From: Variovorax sp. Sphag1AA
GTDB lineage: Bacteria > Pseudomonadota > Gammaproteobacteria > Burkholderiales > Burkholderiaceae_C
Direction: 5' to 3'
Assembly: GCF_014192575.1 (NCBI RefSeq)
Contig: NZ_JACHYC010000001.1
Span: 1,240,001-1,304,000 of the forward strand
DNA: 64,000 nucleotides
Shown in pieces: positions 1-8,579 of this stretch. Positions within the stretch are counted from its first letter, which is position 1. Each line of letters begins with the position of its first letter. Below the pieces are notes generated by a model. That model did not search any database, had not been told where the DNA came from, and was given only the letters and a program-made list of their open reading frames with translations. The translations under genes and the position numbers were made by a program.

Positions 1-478
1 CCGCACCGTAGGCGTGCAGCAATGAGTAGCCCAGCTCTCCGCCCTCATGGATGGAGCCCGGTGTTTCGGCGCCGACATGGCTCGAAATCCCGCCGGGAAA
101 CGAGAACTGCGTGAACAGGCGGCGCAAGCCTTCGGCGTCACGCCCGATGGCTGGGTAGACCTCGCTATAGGTGCCTTCCAGCCAGGTGTTGGCCACCACG
201 CCCGGTCCGCCGTGACCCGGTCCCGCCACGAAGATCGCATCGAGATCCCGTTCCTTGATGGCCCGGTTCATGTGCGCATAGATGAAGTTCAAGCCCGGCG
301 TCGTACCCCAGTGCCCGAGCAGCCGGGGCTTGATGTGCGACAGCGAAAGCGGCTCTTTCAGCAGCGGGTTCTCCGTGAGGTAGATCTGGCCGACCGAGAT
401 GTAGTTGGCTGCACGCCACCAGGCATCCAGCAAAGAGAAATCCTCGGATTGCGTTCGGTGATTGGGCTGATGGGTCAC
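1..478 (-). CDS. xfp: Phosphoketolase (xylulose-5-phosphate/fructose-6-phosphate), N-terminal part, cut by the window edge
   Basis: Phosphoketolase is a thiamine-diphosphate enzyme that splits xylulose-5-P or fructose-6-P with phosphate to give acetyl phosphate, so it can yield ATP through acetate kinase without oxygen. Reading the minus strand from a GTG at 478 gives about 159 residues that match the family N-terminus: the [11 protein letters not shown] segment, the [18 protein letters not shown] block, GPGHGG (thiamine/phosphate-binding loop) and [21 protein letters not shown]. The GTG is chosen because an AGGAG ribosome site lies about 6 bases upstream and nothing family-like precedes it. 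The C-terminal three quarters lie to the left of the window. It is divergent from the usp gene at 679, with about 200 bp between them. Phosphoketolase next to stress proteins fits a low-oxygen energy role; that role is inference. Confidence 0.9.
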   Translation of the reverse strand, partial: MTHQPNHRTQSEDFSLLDAWWRAANYISVGQIYLTENPLLKEPLSLSHIKPRLLGHWGTTPGLNFIYAHMNRAIKERDLDAIFVAGPGHGGPGVVANTWLEGTYSEVYPAIGRDAEGLRRLFTQFSFPGGISSHVGAETPGSIHEGGELGYSLLHAYGA

Positions 479-566
479 GACTGGCTCCTGTGCAATTCGG
501 GCAACTTAGTGCCTGCAGCAGCGTTCACCCTTGCGCGCCGTCAAAGCGTGCGGAAGCGGCGAAAAC

Positions 567-580
567 TTGATCGAGCGCAA
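567..580 (+). promoter_or_regulatory. FNR/ANR-type operator upstream of usp at 679
   Basis: TTGAT-CGAG-CGCAA matches 8 of 10 defined bases of the FNR consensus TTGAT-N4-ATCAA. A -10-like hexamer AAGAAT lies at 603-608. That puts a start near 615, 41.5 bp from the site centre, the class II FNR activation distance. No RNA data; pattern read by eye. Confidence 0.55.
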
Positions 581-678
581 GCGCCGGACTGCAACGCCCG
601 CAAAGAATTCCTCACTCGCTTCAGCAGCGGCCGGTCGCGAGCGGATCGTCCATGGAAGCGGCCGAGGAAAGTTCAGTC

Positions 679-1137
679 ATGTATCACCGTATCCTCGTTC
701 CTGTCGACGGCAGCAAGACTTCGGCACTGGGCCTTCAGGAGGCCATCCGCCTGGCTGCGGAACAGAAGGCCAGCCTGCACCTCCTGCACGTGGTCGATGA
801 TTTCCCGATGCTCGTGGAGCTGGCGAACGTCGTTGCCTACAACAACGTGATTCATTCGCTGCGCGAGTATGGCGAGAAGCTCCTCTCCGATGCGCAGGCG
901 CTCGCGGCCCGGTCTGGCGTGAAGGCCGAGTCGGCCTTGCGCGAGGTGACCGGAGGGCGTGTCGCCACCATCGTGCTCGCGGAAGCGAAGGCGACCGGTT
1001 GCGACCTGATCGTGATGGGAACGCACGGGCGCAGGGGCGTCAGCCGGCTGACGCTGGGTAGCGATGCCGAACTGGTCGTGCGCGGAAGTCCGGTGCCTGT
1101 CCTTCTGGTGCGGCATCCCGGCCAGGAACCGGCCTAG
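679..1137 (+). CDS. Universal stress protein, single domain (UspA family)
   Basis: This 152-residue protein starts MYHRILVPVDGS, the usual first strand of the Usp fold with the ATP-contacting Asp. It ends with the nucleotide-binding signature GTHGRRG..(9 residues)..GS, so it is expected to bind ATP in the cytoplasm. An in-frame ATG at 652 exists, but the start at 679 has a GAGGAAAG ribosome site at 664-671 and matches the family N-terminus exactly. It lies downstream of an FNR-type site at 567-580 and just upstream of the Mg2+ ATPase gene, with which it may be co-transcribed. In Pseudomonas aeruginosa several Usp proteins are Anr-controlled and aid anaerobic survival; the same role here is inferred from that. 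Confidence 0.9.
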   Translation: MYHRILVPVDGSKTSALGLQEAIRLAAEQKASLHLLHVVDDFPMLVELANVVAYNNVIHSLREYGEKLLSDAQALAARSGVKAESALREVTGGRVATIVLAEAKATGCDLIVMGTHGRRGVSRLTLGSDAELVVRGSPVPVLLVRHPGQEPA

Positions 1138-1144
1138 CCGCGAC

Positions 1145-3721
1145 GTGAAGTCTTCCGATCCCTCTTCCGCTCCCCCGTCCACCTGGTGGCTCGATGCTGC
1201 TCCGGCAGCAACGCAGGGGCTGTCCGGGTCCGAGGCGGAGGAGCGGCTGGGTCGCCACGGCCCCAACACGCTGGAGGCCAGCAACCAGCGTCCACTCGCG
1301 CTGCAGTTCCTCGCACGCTTTCGCAATCCGCTCGTGCTCGTACTGCTGGCCGCGAGCGCGGTGTCAGTCGCGACCGGAGACGCTGCCAACTTCTTCATCA
1401 TCATGACGCTGGTGCTGCTCAGCGTCACGCTGGACTTCGTCCAGGAACATCGGGCCGACCGGGCCGCGCAGAAGCTGCGTGAATCAGTGGCCTTGCGCGC
1501 CACGGTGATCCGCGATGGGCGGCCGCAGGAACTGCCGGTGTCGGAGCTGGTTCCAGGCGACCTCGTCCTTCTCGCCGCAGGCGAACGGATTCCGGCTGAC
1601 GGCAGGGTGGTCGAGGCACGCGACTTCTTCGTCAACCAGGCATTGCTGACCGGGGAGTCCTATCCGATCGAGAAGCGGCCGGGCGAATTGGATCGCGGCG
1701 CGACCGAGCTGCAGCAGGCCGCCAACGCCGTGTTCATGGGAAGCTCGGTCGTGTCCGGCAGTGCGCGCGTGCACATCATGGCGACGGGCGCTGCCACTGC
1801 GCTTGGCGAGGTGGCCCACAGCATCCAGTCGGAGCCGCCTCCGACGGCGTTCGAGGTGGGCATGCACCGCTTCGCGATGCTGCTCGTGCGACTGACGCTG
1901 TGGATGGTTCTGTTCGTCATGCTGGTCAACCTGGTGCTGCACCGGCCGCTGCTCGAGTCCTTCCTGTTCGCAGTCGCGCTCGCGGTGGGGCTCACACCAG
2001 AGCTGCTGCCGATGGTGGTGACCGTCACACTCTCGCGCGGTGCATTGCGCATGGCGCAGCGGCGCGTCATCGTCAAGCGCTTGCCCGCGATCCAGAACCT
2101 GGGTGCGATGGACGTACTTTGCACCGACAAGACCGGCACGCTGACGGAGGCCCGGATCAGCCTCGAGCGCTGCATCGATGCGGATGGGCGGGACAGCCAG
2201 CGCGTGCTGATGCTCGCCCACCTCAACAGCGTCTTCGAAAGCGGCTTGAAGAGCCCGCTCGACGATGCCATCCTCGCGCGCGAGATCGACGCCGGAGCCT
2301 GGACCAAGATCGACGAGGTGCCGTTCGACTTCGAGCGACGGCGGGTGTCGGTGCTGGTCGATCGCGGCGATGTTCGCTGGCTGGTTGTCAAGGGCGCGCC
2401 GGACGATGTCATCAGCGCATGCAGTCAGCACGAGATCGACGGCGGCGGCTCTCGCGCCCCACTGGATGCCGCCGCGAAGGCGCGGCTGCAGGCGCAATGC
2501 CGCAACCTGGAACAGCAGGGTCTGCGGGTGCTCGGGGTGTCGTGGCGCGAAGTGCCCCGGGATCATCCCCATGCCGATGTGCGCGACGAGACGAACCTGG
2601 TGTTCGCCGGGTTCGCCGCGTTCATCGACCCGCCAAAGGCCGGCGCAGGCGAAGCGCTCGCGGCACTGGCCAAGAGCGGCGTGGCCGTGAAGATCGTCAG
2701 CGGCGACAGCGAGCTCGTGGTGCAGCACCTGTGCAAGCTGCTCCACGTTCCGGTGACTGGTGTGTTGACCGGGCGCGAGATTGCCGCCATGGACGAAGCC
2801 GCGCTGCGCGCCCGGGTCATCAAGACCAATCTCTTCTGCCGCGTGAACCCGGCGCAGAAGAACCGCATCATCCTGGCGTTGAAGGCCCGCGGACGCGTGG
2901 TTGGCTACCTGGGCGACGGCATCAACGATGCACCGCCACTGCGGTCGGCTGACGTTGGCCTGACCGTGGACACCGCTGTCGATGTTGCGCGCGAAGTGGC
3001 GGACATGGTGATGCTGGACCACGATCTCGGGGTGCTGCATGACGGCGTGATCGAAGGACGGAGGACCTTCGGCAACGTCATGAAGTACATCATGATGGGC
3101 ACGAGTTCCAACTTCGGGAACATGCTGAGCATGGCGGGCGCAGCGCTGTTCTTGCCCTTCCTGCCGTTGCTTCCCACGCAGATACTGCTCAACAACATCC
3201 TCTACGACGCCTCCGAGGCCGCGATCCCGCTCGATCGCGTCGATGCCGCCGACCTGCGGCGCCCTGGAACCCTGGACATGCGGTTCATCCGGCGCTACAT
3301 GTGGCTCTTCGGGCTGATCAGCTCGGCCTTCGACGCGCTGACGTTCTGGGTCCTGCTCGGCATGCTGCATGCCGATGTCACGCTCTTTCGCACCGGCTGG
3401 TTCATGGAGTCGCTGATCACCCAGGTGCTCGTGATCTTCGTGATCCGCACTCGCGACCGGCCCTGGCGCAGCAAGCCGGCCGCGATATTGACAGGCAGTT
3501 CTCTGGCCGTCGTGGCCGTTGCGCTGGTCCTCCCCTACACGCCGCTCGGACATCTGGTGCAGCTGGAACCGCCGCCGCCCGTCTTCTTCGCATGGCTCGC
3601 GGTCATGGTGGCGACCTATCTTGTCCTGGTGGAGGTCGCGAAACGCTACTTCTATCTTCACCTCACGACCACGCGGGGCCATCGGATGCCTTTGCACCCG
3701 TTGCGGATACGTCAGTCCTGA
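1145..3721 (+). CDS. mgtA: Magnesium-translocating P-type ATPase (type IIIB, MgtA-like)
   Basis: A cation pump of about 858 residues in the inner membrane. Visible motifs are the actuator TGES (residue 169), the phosphorylation motif DKTGTLT with Asp 328, and GDGINDAP from residue 590. The block after it (ADVGLTVDTAVDVAREVAD, then TFGNVMKYI and SSNFGNMLSMAGAALFLPFLP) is typical of MgtA/MgtB rather than of Ca2+ or heavy-metal pumps. Open reading extends upstream to 1064 inside the usp gene; GTG 1145 (VKSSDPSS) was chosen to avoid the overlap, but the ribosome site is poor, so the start is uncertain. No MgtC-like gene and no obvious Mg2+-sensing leader is seen; the intergene is only 7 bp, so co-transcription with the usp gene is likely. 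A long open frame on the opposite strand is a GC-rich shadow. Confidence 0.9.
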   Translation: MKSSDPSSAPPSTWWLDAAPAATQGLSGSEAEERLGRHGPNTLEASNQRPLALQFLARFRNPLVLVLLAASAVSVATGDAANFFIIMTLVLLSVTLDFVQEHRADRAAQKLRESVALRATVIRDGRPQELPVSELVPGDLVLLAAGERIPADGRVVEARDFFVNQALLTGESYPIEKRPGELDRGATELQQAANAVFMGSSVVSGSARVHIMATGAATALGEVAHSIQSEPPPTAFEVGMHRFAMLLVRLTLWMVLFVMLVNLVLHRPLLESFLFAVALAVGLTPELLPMVVTVTLSRGALRMAQRRVIVKRLPAIQNLGAMDVLCTDKTGTLTEARISLERCIDADGRDSQRVLMLAHLNSVFESGLKSPLDDAILAREIDAGAWTKIDEVPFDFERRRVSVLVDRGDVRWLVVKGAPDDVISACSQHEIDGGGSRAPLDAAAKARLQAQCRNLEQQGLRVLGVSWREVPRDHPHADVRDETNLVFAGFAAFIDPPKAGAGEALAALAKSGVAVKIVSGDSELVVQHLCKLLHVPVTGVLTGREIAAMDEAALRARVIKTNLFCRVNPAQKNRIILALKARGRVVGYLGDGINDAPPLRSADVGLTVDTAVDVAREVADMVMLDHDLGVLHDGVIEGRRTFGNVMKYIMMGTSSNFGNMLSMAGAALFLPFLPLLPTQILLNNILYDASEAAIPLDRVDAADLRRPGTLDMRFIRRYMWLFGLISSAFDALTFWVLLGMLHADVTLFRTGWFMESLITQVLVIFVIRTRDRPWRSKPAAILTGSSLAVVAVALVLPYTPLGHLVQLEPPPPVFFAWLAVMVATYLVLVEVAKRYFYLHLTTTRGHRMPLHPLRIRQS

Positions 3722-3799
3722 TCACGTTGTCGTTCACCGGACCCGGAACTACCATCCTCTTCGCACTCGGCCATACGTGATGGCCGAGAAGGATGCCCA

Positions 3800-5833
3800 A
3801 TGAACGACGCTCCCAAGATTGACGAGGCGACGGTCTTCCGGTCGCTTTTCGCCGCCTACCCAGATGCCCTCCTGCTGGTTGACCTGAAAGGAATCATTCG
3901 CCTGGCCAATCCGGCTGCGCTCGCGCTGTTGGGCTACGAAGCCGACGAGTTGCTGGGGCTCGGCGTCGATGAGCTCGTGCCCGATGCCATCCGGCCGCGC
4001 CATGCGGCGTACCGCGATGCCTATGCCGCGCAACCACGCCCCCGACCGATGGGAACGCAGATGGACCTGGTCGCGAAAAGGCGCGACGGGAGGGAAGTGA
4101 TGGTCGAGATCGCCCTGAGCCCGCTGCAGGACCACGGCCTCCCCTACGTCGTGGCGGCCATCCGGAACGTCACGGAATACCCGCGCGTCAAGCAGGCACT
4201 CCAGCGGGCGCGCTATGCGGAGTACCTGGCCAAGTTCGGACGCCTGGCCGTGGACACGCGGGAAATAGAAAAGCTCCTGACGGAGGTGCCGGCCGTCGCG
4301 GCCGACGCCCTGCACGTGGAAATGGCCGAGATCCGGCTGCTCGAGCCGGACGGACTCAATGTCCGGATCGCCGCGGCCACAGGCCTGGACGCAGCACAAA
4401 GAATCGGACAACTGCTCGCCATCGAAGCGGGCTCCGCGCTCGAAATCGTCCTGACCCAAGGCAAGGCGGTCGTGGCGGGCGACAGCACTGGCCATGGCGA
4501 ATCGAGATACCAGTTGACGCCCAGCGATCGCGAAGCGGGAGTCGTCTGCAAGTTGCTCGTCCCGCTGTCCGACCGCGGCCGCACCATCGGGGCACTGGCC
4601 GTACGCTCGCGCAACCGCTACACCTTCGGCGAGGACGAACTGAACTTCCTCCAGTCGCTGTCGAGCATGCTCGCCACGGCCCTGCAGCGGGCCGGCAGCG
4701 AAGATGCGTTGAACCATGCCCAGCGCCTCGAATCGGTGGGCCAGCTCACCGGTGGCATCGCGCATGACTTCAACAATCTCCTGACGGTGATCTCCGGCAA
4801 CCTCCAGATCTTGCGTGACGTGCCCGCATGCGCTTCCGACACGCTGGTACAGCCGCTGGTCGACGCGGCCATCCGCGCGACGCAGCGCGGCGCGGAACTC
4901 ACCGCCAAGCTCCTGGCTTTCTCGCGGCGCCAGGTGCTTCAGCCCACCGTGGTCGATCTCGGCGCTCTGCTGCACTCTCTCACGGACATGCTGCGCAGGA
5001 CACTGGACCAACGCATCGCGATCGAACTCGACGTTGCTGTCGACCTGCTATGTACCGCCGATCCGACGCAGCTCGAATCCGCACTGTTGAACATTGCGCT
5101 CAACGCACGCGACGCCATGCCGAAGGGGGGAACCCTGAGATTCAACTGCCATGTGGCAGAGACAAAGCCGCCGGAACTCGAAGCCTCGGAGGCGACCATG
5201 GAGGGCTTCATCGCCATCGAGATCTCGGACACCGGTGAAGGCATGCCGGAAGCGGTTCGGGAGCGGGCGTTTGAACCGTTCTTCACCACGAAGGAAAGCG
5301 GACGCGGCACCGGGCTCGGGCTGTCGACGGTGTACGGGTTCGCACGCCAATCGAGAGGCGCGGCAACCCTCGAAAGCGCGCCCGGCCACGGCACGACCGT
5401 CACTCTGTACTTGCCGCGTGTCGCGCTCGATGACATTCGGGCCGAGTCGCAGGACGCCCGGCCCGCAACACAGATCCCTAGAGGCCTGAAGGTCCTTCTC
5501 GTCGAGGACGACCCGGAAGTCATCGAAGTGGTCCGGCGATTCCTGACATCGATGGGTCTCGAGGCGCTGCCCTGCGCAGACGGTCAACAGGCACTGCAGG
5601 TACTGGAGAAGCAGTCGGTCGACCTGCTGCTCACCGACGTCTTCCTGGGTCCCGGCCTGCGCGGCACCGAACTGGCTGTCCAGGCAAGACGCAGGCACCC
5701 TGATCTTCCGATCCTCCTGATGTCGGGATACTCCCGGGAACTGCTCGACGAGCGGCACGGGTGGGAAGTGCTGGCAAAACCCTACACCCGCTCTTCACTC
5801 GAGCGCGCGATTGGCCGGGTGCTTGGCCAGTAG
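3800..5833 (+). CDS. Hybrid sensor histidine kinase: PAS-GAF-HisKA-HATPase-REC
   Basis: A 677-residue soluble kinase with no transmembrane segment. The order is PAS (about 12-130, with LVDLKGIIRLANPAALALLGY), GAF (about 150-295), a HisKA dimerisation box with phospho-accepting His 322 in GIAHDFNNLL, the ATPase boxes ALNARDAM, DTGEGMP and GRGTGLGLSTVYG, and a C-terminal receiver with acidic ELVEDD-like start and phospho-acceptor Asp 613 in LLTDVFLGP. The HDFNN form of the H box and the attached receiver are typical of cytoplasmic hybrid kinases that sense small ligands or redox. Start ATG 3800 has GAGAAGGA just upstream. No separate output regulator or phosphotransfer protein lies next to it, so the partner is unknown. 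Confidence 0.9.
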   Translation: MNDAPKIDEATVFRSLFAAYPDALLLVDLKGIIRLANPAALALLGYEADELLGLGVDELVPDAIRPRHAAYRDAYAAQPRPRPMGTQMDLVAKRRDGREVMVEIALSPLQDHGLPYVVAAIRNVTEYPRVKQALQRARYAEYLAKFGRLAVDTREIEKLLTEVPAVAADALHVEMAEIRLLEPDGLNVRIAAATGLDAAQRIGQLLAIEAGSALEIVLTQGKAVVAGDSTGHGESRYQLTPSDREAGVVCKLLVPLSDRGRTIGALAVRSRNRYTFGEDELNFLQSLSSMLATALQRAGSEDALNHAQRLESVGQLTGGIAHDFNNLLTVISGNLQILRDVPACASDTLVQPLVDAAIRATQRGAELTAKLLAFSRRQVLQPTVVDLGALLHSLTDMLRRTLDQRIAIELDVAVDLLCTADPTQLESALLNIALNARDAMPKGGTLRFNCHVAETKPPELEASEATMEGFIAIEISDTGEGMPEAVRERAFEPFFTTKESGRGTGLGLSTVYGFARQSRGAATLESAPGHGTTVTLYLPRVALDDIRAESQDARPATQIPRGLKVLLVEDDPEVIEVVRRFLTSMGLEALPCADGQQALQVLEKQSVDLLLTDVFLGPGLRGTELAVQARRRHPDLPILLMSGYSRELLDERHGWEVLAKPYTRSSLERAIGRVLGQ

Positions 5834-5842
5834 CGATCCCTG

Positions 5843-6622
5843 GTGGCGTTGAACGCAGCGGACTTGCGCAGCGTCAAGTTCGCAGCACGCAACCGGCGTA
5901 GCGTTCTCCACGTGACCATCTCTCGTACTGCGCGACGAGCAGCGGATGAATCCTTGCCATCCGCCAGCAAGATCGCCTCTCTCATCGCGACTGCTGATCG
6001 TCTGCGGCAGTCCCCGGGTTCGCCGCTGCGCGGCCGAAATCTCGCCCTGCTTCGAAAGGAGAACGGCTATGCCAGTTCGCCGCTTCAGGATGCCGCCGAA
6101 GAACTCGGCGCGCGGGTGGCTCTGTTGAATTTCTCGCCCAAGAAGGGGACGTCGGATGCACGCACGGACGTCACCGCCTTTGCGCGCATGCTTGGACGCA
6201 TGTACGACTGCATTGACTGCGACGGCCTGAACGCGTCCGTCAAGCGCCTGGTCGAACAGCACGCCGGCGTACCCGTCTTCCCGGGACTGGCAAGCGACAC
6301 CCATCCAGCCCGGGCCATCGCGGACCTATGGACGCTCTGCGAGCGACAGGCGCCGACAGAGCGACGGATCATCTTCATCGGAAACGGACGCGGGCAGCGG
6401 GCCCGACTGTTCGTGGCAGCAGCCCGAACCGTAGGGGTTGCGATCGTCGTGAGATCGCGCGACGTCCCTCGGGGAGAAGCAACACCGGCTATTGCAGACG
6501 CCTCCCGGCCGGGCGACTGGATCCTCTTGATCGGCGATGTCGAAATCGACCGCGGCACCGTGCAGGAGTGCCACCGCCGGATCATCCAGGCCATGCTGGT
6601 CCACCGGTTGCTCGGTGCCTGA
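5843..6622 (+). CDS. Degenerate ornithine/aspartate carbamoyltransferase-like protein, probably non-catalytic
   Basis: About 259 residues if the GTG at 5843 is used; a GTG at 5912 is a possible later start and neither has a strong ribosome site. The middle resembles the carbamoyl-phosphate domain of ornithine carbamoyltransferase: DAAEELGARVALLNFSP, then D..AFARMLGRMYDCI, then AGVPVFPGLASDTHPARAIADLWTL, which aligns with the family block ending HPTQ.LADL.T. The catalytic STRTR loop is replaced by ENGYASSP, HPxQ has become HPAR, and the C-terminal HCLP and ornithine-loop motifs are not visible. The protein is about 60 residues shorter than true OTCases. I infer a pseudoenzyme, perhaps a binding or regulatory protein. 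It sits between the kinase and a usp gene. TTGCGCAGCGTCAA at 5864-5877 resembles an FNR site, which would favour the later start. Confidence 0.6.
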   Translation: MALNAADLRSVKFAARNRRSVLHVTISRTARRAADESLPSASKIASLIATADRLRQSPGSPLRGRNLALLRKENGYASSPLQDAAEELGARVALLNFSPKKGTSDARTDVTAFARMLGRMYDCIDCDGLNASVKRLVEQHAGVPVFPGLASDTHPARAIADLWTLCERQAPTERRIIFIGNGRGQRARLFVAAARTVGVAIVVRSRDVPRGEATPAIADASRPGDWILLIGDVEIDRGTVQECHRRIIQAMLVHRLLGA

Positions 6623-6653
6623 ACGCCTGCCCGGTTCGCGCGATTGATCTCTT

Positions 6654-6667
6654 TTGCGCCAGATCAA
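6654..6667 (+). promoter_or_regulatory. FNR/ANR-type operator upstream of usp at 6731
   Basis: TTGCG-CCAG-ATCAA matches 8 of 10 defined FNR bases. The right half-site is also part of a wider inverted repeat, TTGATC (6644-6649) and GATCAA (6662-6667). A -10-like AATACT at 6690-6695 puts the start near 6702, 41.5 bp from the site centre. Confidence 0.55.
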
Positions 6668-6730
6668 GCGCCTTCGGGAAAGCGCTGTCAATACTGCACC
6701 CATCGCACACCCCATCTCGAAGGAGTCTCC

Positions 6731-7282
6731 ATGTATCAACGAATCCTGGTCCCCGTCGATGGGAGTCCGGTCTCCAATCGCGGACTCGACGAAGCTGTTC
6801 GCCTGGCCAAGTTGACGCAGGGGCGTCTCCGCTTGGTCCATGTCATCGACGAGCTTTCGCTCGCCCTCGCCATGGATGCGCAATCCGGCAGGGCCGGAAG
6901 CTACCTCCAGAGCGTGCGAGACGACGGCGCACGCGTACTCGAGGATGCGAAACGCAGTGTCGTGGCGGCAGGCATCGAGGTCGAGACCTCGCTGCACGAG
7001 CGCTACAGCCCCACCGTGTACCCCGCGGTGATCGCCGAATCATCGGTCGATGACATCGTGATCGCCGAAGCCACCCAGTGGAAAGCAGATCTGATAGTCC
7101 TCGGCACACACGGACGTCGCGGTGTATCGCGCCTCGTGATGGGGAGCAGCGCCGAACGGATCGTTCGTCGCGCACCGGTGCCGATCCTCCTCGTCCGGGC
7201 ATCCGACGAAGACAAGCAGATCCACGCCAAGGAAGAGGTCGTTCGCATCCATCAGCCTACCGGGGCGCTTGCGTTCGAATAG
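6731..7282 (+). CDS. Universal stress protein with conserved C-terminal tail
   Basis: A 183-residue Usp. It opens MYQRILVPVDGSPVSNRG and carries the ATP signature GTHGRRG..GSSAER. Start ATG 6731 has a strong AAGGAG site at 6720-6725; in-frame codons before it are not family-like. Compared with a minimal Usp it has about 12 extra residues before the signature strand (around SSVDDIVIAEATQ) and a C-terminal extension ending VRIHQPTGALAFE. A very similar tail closes the Usp at 16482-17012, so the tail probably has a purpose. It is preceded by an FNR-type site and followed after 49 bp by a tandem Usp gene. Confidence 0.9.
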   Translation: MYQRILVPVDGSPVSNRGLDEAVRLAKLTQGRLRLVHVIDELSLALAMDAQSGRAGSYLQSVRDDGARVLEDAKRSVVAAGIEVETSLHERYSPTVYPAVIAESSVDDIVIAEATQWKADLIVLGTHGRRGVSRLVMGSSAERIVRRAPVPILLVRASDEDKQIHAKEEVVRIHQPTGALAFE

Positions 7283-7331
7283 CAGCGCGATTCGAAGAGC
7301 ATCGGTCCAGCAACCGAACCGGGGAAAGACC

Positions 7332-8159
7332 ATGAACGGCTTTCAATCCCTTCTTGTTCACCTGGACGGCACGCTGCGCGCTGGAGCCCGCCTGGACCTC
7401 GCGCTGCGACTTGCGCTTCCCTGGCGAGCCCGCGTCAGCGCACTGTTGGCAATCGAACGAAGCCATCTCCCATTGCTGCCCTTGGGCCCTGGCATCCCGC
7501 CGCTGCCCCCCGACATCAGGATGGAGGCCGAGCATCGCCGGCATGCGCTGGCCGTCTACGACCAGTCCTGCGTGCTGTCCGGCCAGCCTTGCGAATGGCT
7601 CGATTCGGACGGGGCTCCCGTTGTCGATACTTTTACGCGGCGGGCCCTCCTTGCGGATCTTCTCTTCCTGGGGCAACGAGATCCGGACGACCTCGAGGGC
7701 TCCGACGTACCCGGGGATTTCGTCGAGTCCGTCATCATCGGCAGCGGGCGCCCTGCATTGGTCGTTCCCCATACAGGCGAAATCGCCCATTCCCCGGACA
7801 TTGTCTTGCTGGCATGGAAGCCCACCCGCGAATGCGCCCGCGCGCTCGCAGCGGCCATTCCCTTCTTGCAGAACGCACATCACGTTCATCTCGTCGAAGA
7901 GGATGGAGATGAGATGCTGCCAATACCGGTGAAGGTTCGCGACTACCTCCATCTGTATGGCATCGAGCGCGTGCATGAGCACGCTCGCCTCACAGAGCAG
8001 GATGCCGGGGAGCAGCTCCTGTCGATCGCATCCGACTGCGATGCCGATCTGCTGGTGATGGGGTGCTACGGACACAGCCGTGCGAGGGAGCTGTTGCTGG
8101 GCGGCGCCACGCGCACCGTGCTGGACTCGATGACGCTCCCTGTGCTCATGGCTCACTGA
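7332..8159 (+). CDS. Tandem-domain universal stress protein (UspE-like)
   Basis: A 275-residue protein made of two Usp-fold halves. The N-terminal half (about 1-145, starting MNGFQSLLVHLDGT) has lost the usual ATP-loop glycines. The C-terminal half ends MGCYGHSRARELLLGGATRTVL, a nearly intact G2xG9xG signature, so only this half is likely to bind nucleotide. Start ATG 7332 has GGGGAAAG upstream. It is closely followed by a CBS-domain gene (12 bp), suggesting one transcript with the usp gene at 6731. Confidence 0.85.
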   Translation: MNGFQSLLVHLDGTLRAGARLDLALRLALPWRARVSALLAIERSHLPLLPLGPGIPPLPPDIRMEAEHRRHALAVYDQSCVLSGQPCEWLDSDGAPVVDTFTRRALLADLLFLGQRDPDDLEGSDVPGDFVESVIIGSGRPALVVPHTGEIAHSPDIVLLAWKPTRECARALAAAIPFLQNAHHVHLVEEDGDEMLPIPVKVRDYLHLYGIERVHEHARLTEQDAGEQLLSIASDCDADLLVMGCYGHSRARELLLGGATRTVLDSMTLPVLMAH

Positions 8160-8171
8160 ACGGGAGCTGCG

Positions 8172-8564
8172 GTGAATCAATCCATCTCATCCCTCATGCA
8201 ACGCCCCGTTGTCAGCGTCGGCATGGACGACACCGTGGCACAGGTGGAGGCCCTGCTGTCAGAACTGCATCTGACCTGGGTACCCGTACTGGAGCCGACG
8301 AAGCGCGACGTGGCCGGCGTCATCAGCGCCACGGACCTCATCGCCTTTCACGCGCAAGCCCGCGACGCCGGAGCGACGCGTGCGTGGCAGATGTGCAGTT
8401 ACAAGCCCGTCATCGTCGATGCCGAGACGCCGATCACCATGGTTGCCGACCTGATGGTCGAACGCGGCATCCACCACGTGGTCGTCACCGATCGCCAAGG
8501 CATCGCCGGTGTCGTGTCGTCGCTCGACTTCGTGCGCACCTTTCTCCCCGACAGCCGGCGCTGA
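8172..8564 (+). CDS. Two-CBS-domain protein
   Basis: A 130-residue protein that is one Bateman module: CBS1 about residues 5-60 (LMQRPVVSVGMDDTVAQVEALLSE) and CBS2 about 75-128 (KPVIVDAETPITMVADLMVE, then GVVSSLDFVRTF). Such stand-alone modules bind adenine nucleotides and are thought to sense energy charge. It starts with GTG 8172 after a GGGAG site at 8162-8166, 12 bp behind the tandem usp gene, so it is probably in that operon. In architecture it resembles mycobacterial Hrp1, a DosR-regulon CBS protein; common function is inference. Confidence 0.85.
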   Translation: MNQSISSLMQRPVVSVGMDDTVAQVEALLSELHLTWVPVLEPTKRDVAGVISATDLIAFHAQARDAGATRAWQMCSYKPVIVDAETPITMVADLMVERGIHHVVVTDRQGIAGVVSSLDFVRTFLPDSRR

Positions 8565-8579
8565 TCGGGCTCGCGCATC

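Noticed and set aside
1484-3697. Long open frame opposite the Mg2+ ATPase gene (737 codons)
   Set aside because: It is a GC-rich shadow frame with no family-like sequence; the plus-strand P-type ATPase motifs show which strand is coding.
6644-6667. Wide inverted repeat TTGATC-N12-GATCAA as an operator in its own right
   Set aside because: The spacing does not match FNR (N4). The nested TTGCG-CCAG-ATCAA with the right -10 distance explains it better, though a second protein cannot be excluded.
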